Of a stretch of DNA of 64,000 bases, positions 60,470-64,000 are shown piece by piece. Origin of the DNA: Bilophila sp964538355 (GTDB lineage Bacteria > Desulfobacterota > Desulfovibrionia > Desulfovibrionales > Desulfovibrionaceae); contig CAZIFC010000001.1 of NCBI GenBank assembly GCA_964538355.1, positions 62,001 to 126,000 of the forward strand, read 5' to 3'. The notes below the pieces were generated by a model, which was not told the DNA's origin, did no database searches, and saw only the letters and a list, made by a program, of their open reading frames with translations. Made by a program: the position numbers and the translations under genes. The stretch's first letter is position 1. Each line of letters begins with the position of its first letter.

Positions 60470-60586
60470 CGGGAGACTGCTCCTGTCCCAAACAAAGTTG
60501 GTTCTCTGAACTCCAGAGGAGAACACCTCTTCAAAGGACTCTCGCGGTGAAAGATGCGCCGTGAACTTTGTCGTTATGCATCGACG

Positions 60587-60617
60587 AACCTCCCGCCTAC
60601 GGGAGGTTTCTTTCTTT
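60587..60617 (+). terminator. Intrinsic terminator (plus strand)
   Basis: AACCTCCCG, loop CCTA, CGGGAGGTT followed by TCTTTCTTT. Ends the transcript of the corrinoid cluster or the small gene before it. Confidence 0.85.
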
Positions 60618-60648
60618 ACAAAAGAGGGCCTGCCTTATCGGCAGGCCC
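60617..60648 (-). terminator. Intrinsic terminator (minus strand)
   Basis: GGGCCTGCC, loop TTATC, GGCAGGCCC; on the minus strand the stem is followed by CTCTTTTGT. It lies just after the stop of the membrane protein gene (60671). Confidence 0.8.
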
Positions 60649-60670
60649 TTGGGCAGGGATACGGTCGGCG

Positions 60671-61366
60671 TCATTTTTTCCATGCAAGGAAGACGCCCAG
60701 TGCCGCACCGAGCAGGGCGGCAAACAGGACGCGAAACGCTTCCGGAAGCATGAACGTTATCGTATGGGCTGGAATCCAGAAGTACGGAATGGTCTTGGCC
60801 AATACGAATGACCACAGAATATCCCAATTGGTGCTCCGCAGCAGCGAGGGAATATCCGGTTTGGTAATGAGGGATCGGAGTTGTCCGCCGCACGAGGCGA
60901 TATGCAGATCGGAAAGCTTGTGTGCAAGCATCATGACGGGTGCGAAGACCAGATTGAGGGAGACGCTGATCCCCAGAGCGACCAGCACCTTATCCAGGCT
61001 GATTCCTCCCGCCAGTGCCGAGGTGTAGGCGTCATTGCCGAAAAGGGAGGCCATTGCCGAAGGCACGCCTCTGGAAAAGACGCTGAAAGCCAGCGTAATG
61101 AATATTCCGAGGATGCCCCAGACCAGAGCCTTTGGAATCAGGCCGAAGTCCGGGGAGTAGTAGCGACCGGTGTGCAGGCGGGCCGCAAGGCATTCTCCAA
61201 ACGTGGCGAGGATGGCGAATTTACAGAATCCCGCGAACAAAGGGTGCGCCGCCGTGACGGACTTGTAGCCGCCGGAAACGGATTCCGAGCCTGCAAAGAG
61301 CAATAAAACAAGGATGATGGCACTGATAATCAGTTTGTCGGAACGCTGAAGCGACAATCCATTCAT
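60671..61366 (-). CDS. Conserved integral membrane protein, Mpv17/PMP22-like pattern
   Basis: A 231-residue protein with about five to six hydrophobic helices. The C-terminal stretch WDILWSFVLAKTIPYFWIP then PEAFRVLFAALLGAALGVFLAW recalls the Mpv17/PMP22 ending (a WP.. helix followed by Arg-Val and a final helix), but similarity is weak and the overall protein is unlike eukaryotic members. Function unknown. It is monocistronic with its own terminator and is not obviously connected to the neighbours. Confidence 0.75.
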   Translation of the reverse strand: MNGLSLQRSDKLIISAIILVLLLFAGSESVSGGYKSVTAAHPLFAGFCKFAILATFGECLAARLHTGRYYSPDFGLIPKALVWGILGIFITLAFSVFSRGVPSAMASLFGNDAYTSALAGGISLDKVLVALGISVSLNLVFAPVMMLAHKLSDLHIASCGGQLRSLITKPDIPSLLRSTNWDILWSFVLAKTIPYFWIPAHTITFMLPEAFRVLFAALLGAALGVFLAWKK

Positions 61367-61560
61367 GCGAATTCCTTATGAAGGGTGTTGTTTGCCGAGA
61401 GGCTGGATCTGAGGAGAGGCTTTGTGATGGTGAACAGTTTGTCGGTTTTTTGGGTCGAGATCAAGCCCCGCACGGCTTGGCGTGGCGAAGTATTTTTTCG
61501 TTTCGCCGTGTCTTGACGGGAAGTTCCGCCACGGATCGGGCCTTCTGGAGGACTCCGGAA

Positions 61561-63357
61561 TCACCCAACACACCCGGCATGGCGGGCACGGTAGCCGGAC
61601 GTCTCCTCTCGCCCCATATAGCGTTGCAGCATGCTTTCGGGAGCACGGGGCAAGTCCACAAAAAGGAACGCATCAAGCGAATTGAAGCTCCTGTCCTGAT
61701 GGAAGGCCGCAATCCGCCCGCCAAGCTTCAGGTAGTGCTTGAACAGTATGGGGATGCCCCGGCCCTGTTCCTGTGACCGCACAAGGCGATCAAGGCTCTT
61801 GTAATCCAGCAGCCCCTCTCGCACTGACCGGATGAAGGCTTCCCCGGGAACATCCTTGGCACTGCCGGAAACGGGAGCCCGCCCCCGGATAATGCGTTCG
61901 AGTTCCGGGCTGCCGTGCTGTCCGGCGAGATAGGCGGTGATGATGCGGAGCGTAGCGGGTGCGGCGTCGAGATTCAGGCTGACCGGGCCAAAGAGGTAAC
62001 GGATAGCCGGGTGGGACAGGACAAAGCGTGCGATCCCCTTCCAGAGCAGGAGGAGCGGCAGAAAATCCTTCTGATAGGAGGGATGGACGAGTGCCCGCCC
62101 CAGCTCGAGACTTTGCCCATACCGTTCGAAAAAGACGGGATCGAACCGGAACAGCGTGGCACTGTAGACCCCTTCCAGACCGTTGTGGCGGAGCAGATCC
62201 GGAACAAGGCCAAGGCGGTAGGCTCCGGCAATTTCCCTTCCTTCTTCATTCCAAAGTAAAAGATGATGATAGGTGCTATCGAACCTGTCGAGATCGATGC
62301 GGTTCCCCGTTCCTTCCCCTGCTTCACGGAAGGTCATTTCTCGCGTGCGCCCCAGCTCCTCCAGAAGGCGCGGGGAACTGTCGCCGTGCATCAGATACAG
62401 CCGGTAGCAGCCTTCGGAGAGCAGCAGGGCCGAGGCCGGGAGTTCGTTCAGGGCACGCTCCACTGTTTCTGGAGGCTGGGGAGGCGCGATCGGCTGCTGC
62501 CGCACGGCAGAGTGCTCCGCCGTGTTCCGTTCACGCAGGGCGTAACAGCGCATACGCAGATATTCCGTCTGGATACGGGGCGAGGGCAGACATTCGAGCA
62601 CCTCGCGGCGGATTGGTGTTCCGAGCCGCAGGGACACCGTCGTGTTGCGCTTGCGGAGCAGTTCCCGGGGGAGCAACAGGGTTCGCAGGCCGGGGTGGAG
62701 CAGGCCCGCCAGCGAAAACCCAAGGCTGTTTCTGCCTTCAAAATAGATGGGAACAATGGTGGCATCCGTCTTGCGGCACAGGCGAAGGGCGGTATCATGC
62801 CAATCGGGATCGCTGATGCCGCACCCCTTGCGCCAATGCGAAACCGTTCCGGCGGGAAAGACCACCACCGCGCCCTGTTGCCTCAGGTGCAGCAGGGCCT
62901 CGCGAAGCCCTCGCATGTTGCGTTGTTGTGCGCCGTGGGTTTCAAAGGGATCGATGGGGATGAACCGCTTCGACAACCCCCGGATGGAACTCAGCAGGCT
63001 GTTGGCCAGAATGCGGATATCAGGCCGGAAGGCTACGAGCTTGGCAAGAAGCACCAAGCCTTCCAGCAGGCCGAAGGGATGGTTGGATACGAAAATCAGC
63101 GGGCCGTCTTGTGGGACGGAAGCCGCTTCAATCCTGACCCGGATTCCCAGCGCGGCAAGGGCCTGGCTGGCCAGATCTTCCGGGGCCTCGGAAGGCGGAA
63201 GACTCCGGGACAATTCGTAAAGCTCGTTCAGTCCGAGCGTATGCCCCAGAGAACGTTCGACAATGGAGGGAACAGGAAACGGGAGCAATTCGTGGGCCAG
63301 CTCTTCCGGGGAAGGCAGCGGAGAGAGCCCGGCAGGGGCGGACGGATCGTACGACAT
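61561..63357 (-). CDS. Two-domain acyltransferase, OlsF-like (ornithine lipid synthesis)
   Basis: A 598-residue fusion. The N-terminal ~300 residues are a PlsC-type acyltransferase: NHPFGLLEG holds the His with its later partner, and VVFPAGTVS is the acyl-acceptor motif. The C-terminal ~270 residues are an OlsB/hemolysin-type acyltransferase (EIAGAYRLG, LELGRALVHPSYQ, LFGPVSLN). OlsF has this arrangement and makes ornithine lipids, phosphorus-free membrane lipids. AAGGAG precedes the ATG at 63357, 20 codons inside a longer frame without a ribosome site. The acceptor amino acid cannot be proven from sequence. Confidence 0.83.
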   Translation of the reverse strand: MSYDPSAPAGLSPLPSPEELAHELLPFPVPSIVERSLGHTLGLNELYELSRSLPPSEAPEDLASQALAALGIRVRIEAASVPQDGPLIFVSNHPFGLLEGLVLLAKLVAFRPDIRILANSLLSSIRGLSKRFIPIDPFETHGAQQRNMRGLREALLHLRQQGAVVVFPAGTVSHWRKGCGISDPDWHDTALRLCRKTDATIVPIYFEGRNSLGFSLAGLLHPGLRTLLLPRELLRKRNTTVSLRLGTPIRREVLECLPSPRIQTEYLRMRCYALRERNTAEHSAVRQQPIAPPQPPETVERALNELPASALLLSEGCYRLYLMHGDSSPRLLEELGRTREMTFREAGEGTGNRIDLDRFDSTYHHLLLWNEEGREIAGAYRLGLVPDLLRHNGLEGVYSATLFRFDPVFFERYGQSLELGRALVHPSYQKDFLPLLLLWKGIARFVLSHPAIRYLFGPVSLNLDAAPATLRIITAYLAGQHGSPELERIIRGRAPVSGSAKDVPGEAFIRSVREGLLDYKSLDRLVRSQEQGRGIPILFKHYLKLGGRIAAFHQDRSFNSLDAFLFVDLPRAPESMLQRYMGREETSGYRARHAGCVG

Positions 63358-63537
63358 GCTTGCGGCTCCTTGGTGAAGGGCTTGTGTGCCTGCGGAAAAC
63401 ATAGCCAATCCGGGCATCCTTTCCGTATCATTCGCATGTCGTCTTGGTGAAATGGATGATTATCAGGTGGACTAACGGCGTCCGCCTTTGAGTTTTTCTC
63501 CCCGCTGCCGTCTTGCCCGGCAATCCCTTGGCGTTCA

Positions 63538-64000
63538 TCAGTCCTTGTCAAACGCTGTTCCCGCTGGCTCCATCAGCTGGGCCGCTTCGTTGTAGAGCAT
63601 GGTGGTTTCGATGGACGCGTGCCCCGCAAGGGCCTTGATGCTTTCCAGACGCACACCCTTGCAGGCCAGCGCGGTAAAGCAGGAGTGCCGGAACCAGTGC
63701 GGCGAAACCTCCGGGCGGGCCATGAGGACTCTGAGCCACTTTTTGACCATCTGGTAGAGGGCATATCGCTGGATGGGCTGGTTTGGCTTGCGGAGATTTC
63801 CGAAAACGGGCCGGTTGGGATCGGTTCCGGTCCGCATCCCGAAAGACTGCAGGGCCTTGTCCAGTTCGCGGGGCAGATAGACACGCCGGGCCTTGTTGCC
63901 TTTGCCGAGAACATCAAGGTAGCGTTTCCCCTGCCATTCGATGACGTTCCGCCAGCGGAGCGAGACGATTTCCTCGCCGCGCAGCCCGGTCATGAAGAGC
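63538..64000 (-). CDS. Tyrosine recombinase/integrase, catalytic domain (partial, 5' end beyond window)
   Basis: The visible ~154 residues are the C-terminal catalytic domain of a phage-type integrase: Arg in TGLRGEE, Lys in the beta hairpin (GKGNKARRVYL), HWFRHS (His-x2-Arg), GHASIETT and the nucleophile Tyr in TTMLYNEA. The N-terminal arm-binding and core-binding parts lie outside the window. An integrase here suggests that the window edge is close to an integrated element. No tRNA or att repeat was found in the 120 bases downstream of it. Confidence 0.9.
   Translation of the reverse strand, partial: LFMTGLRGEEIVSLRWRNVIEWQGKRYLDVLGKGNKARRVYLPRELDKALQSFGMRTGTDPNRPVFGNLRKPNQPIQRYALYQMVKKWLRVLMARPEVSPHWFRHSCFTALACKGVRLESIKALAGHASIETTMLYNEAAQLMEPAGTAFDKD

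Noticed and set aside
60059..60526. Minus-strand open frames over the small Cys-containing gene, possibly a transposase end
   Set aside because: Segments such as FLVACYAAIFRIHFARL looked transposase-like, but no catalytic motif or terminal repeats were found.
1..64000. CRISPR arrays, rRNA and tRNA genes
   Set aside because: No regularly spaced repeat array, rRNA segment or cloverleaf with T-loop consensus was noticed on reading the intergenic regions.

Overview
The window reads as chromosome of a high-GC, anaerobic, sulfate-reducer-like bacterium, most likely a host-associated Desulfovibrionaceae. That is inferred from gene content: choline TMA-lyase with microcompartment proteins, a second glycyl radical enzyme, an anaerobic (early-cobalt) cobalamin pathway, sigma-54 activators, a selenoprotein and corrinoid-activation proteins. 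No rRNA, tRNA or other direct taxonomic marker was seen.

Layout. 0-1.9 kb (+): lipoyl carrier GcvH, an EamA transporter and a small winged-helix-like protein. 1.9-8.3 kb (-): a compact choline-utilisation locus with a tandem-domain BMC protein, an aldehyde dehydrogenase homologue lacking the catalytic Cys, CutC with every key residue intact, CutD and a second tandem BMC protein. 8.8-26.2 kb (+): a long cobalamin operon full of fusions (cbiD, cbiET, cbiF-G-H, cbiA-CPT, cobD-cbiP, cobT, cobS, cbiR, cobU), continuing into a radical SAM enzyme and an ABC importer. 26.2-26.8 kb: an FCD-domain regulator without its DNA-binding domain. 27.2-31.4 kb (+): a phosphorelay (REC-HD-GYP, Hpt, hybrid kinase) likely to degrade c-di-GMP.

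31.4-40.9 kb: a catabolic module bracketed by two same-orientation IS200/IS605 remnants. It holds a 1027-residue sigma-54 activator and, divergently, a good -24/-12 promoter followed by a GltS-like carrier, an SDR, two NodB-fold proteins and a tartrate/D-malate dehydrogenase-like enzyme. 41.0-48.9 kb: a second regulated module with a PAS/sigma-54 activator, DUF4125 and TPR proteins, a HesB-like selenoprotein read through an in-frame UGA, a glycyl radical enzyme whose active-site motif is Cys-Val-Gly instead of Cys-x-Glu, and a divergent activase. A near-consensus sigma-54 promoter with an upstream dyad precedes the enzyme gene. This is the best candidate for an undescribed system.

49.1-55.4 kb (-): a second, diverged copy of cbiA-CPT, cobD-cbiP, cobT and cobS. 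Its cbiA is frameshifted and truncated at a junction where a thioredoxin-like gene on the other strand has also lost its 5' end. 55.4-60.1 kb (+): a corrinoid-activation cluster (thioredoxin-like, CobW GTPase, ASKHA ferredoxin-ATPase, DUF1638, MetH-activation-like) without a methyltransferase. 60.2-64 kb: a small Cys-containing protein, a membrane protein, a two-domain acyltransferase resembling ornithine-lipid synthase OlsF, and a tyrosine recombinase cut by the window edge.

How the parts fit: corrinoid synthesis, lower-ligand handling and corrinoid activation dominate, beside two oxygen-sensitive glycyl radical pathways. The two sigma-54 modules look like independently regulated substrate-specific cassettes.
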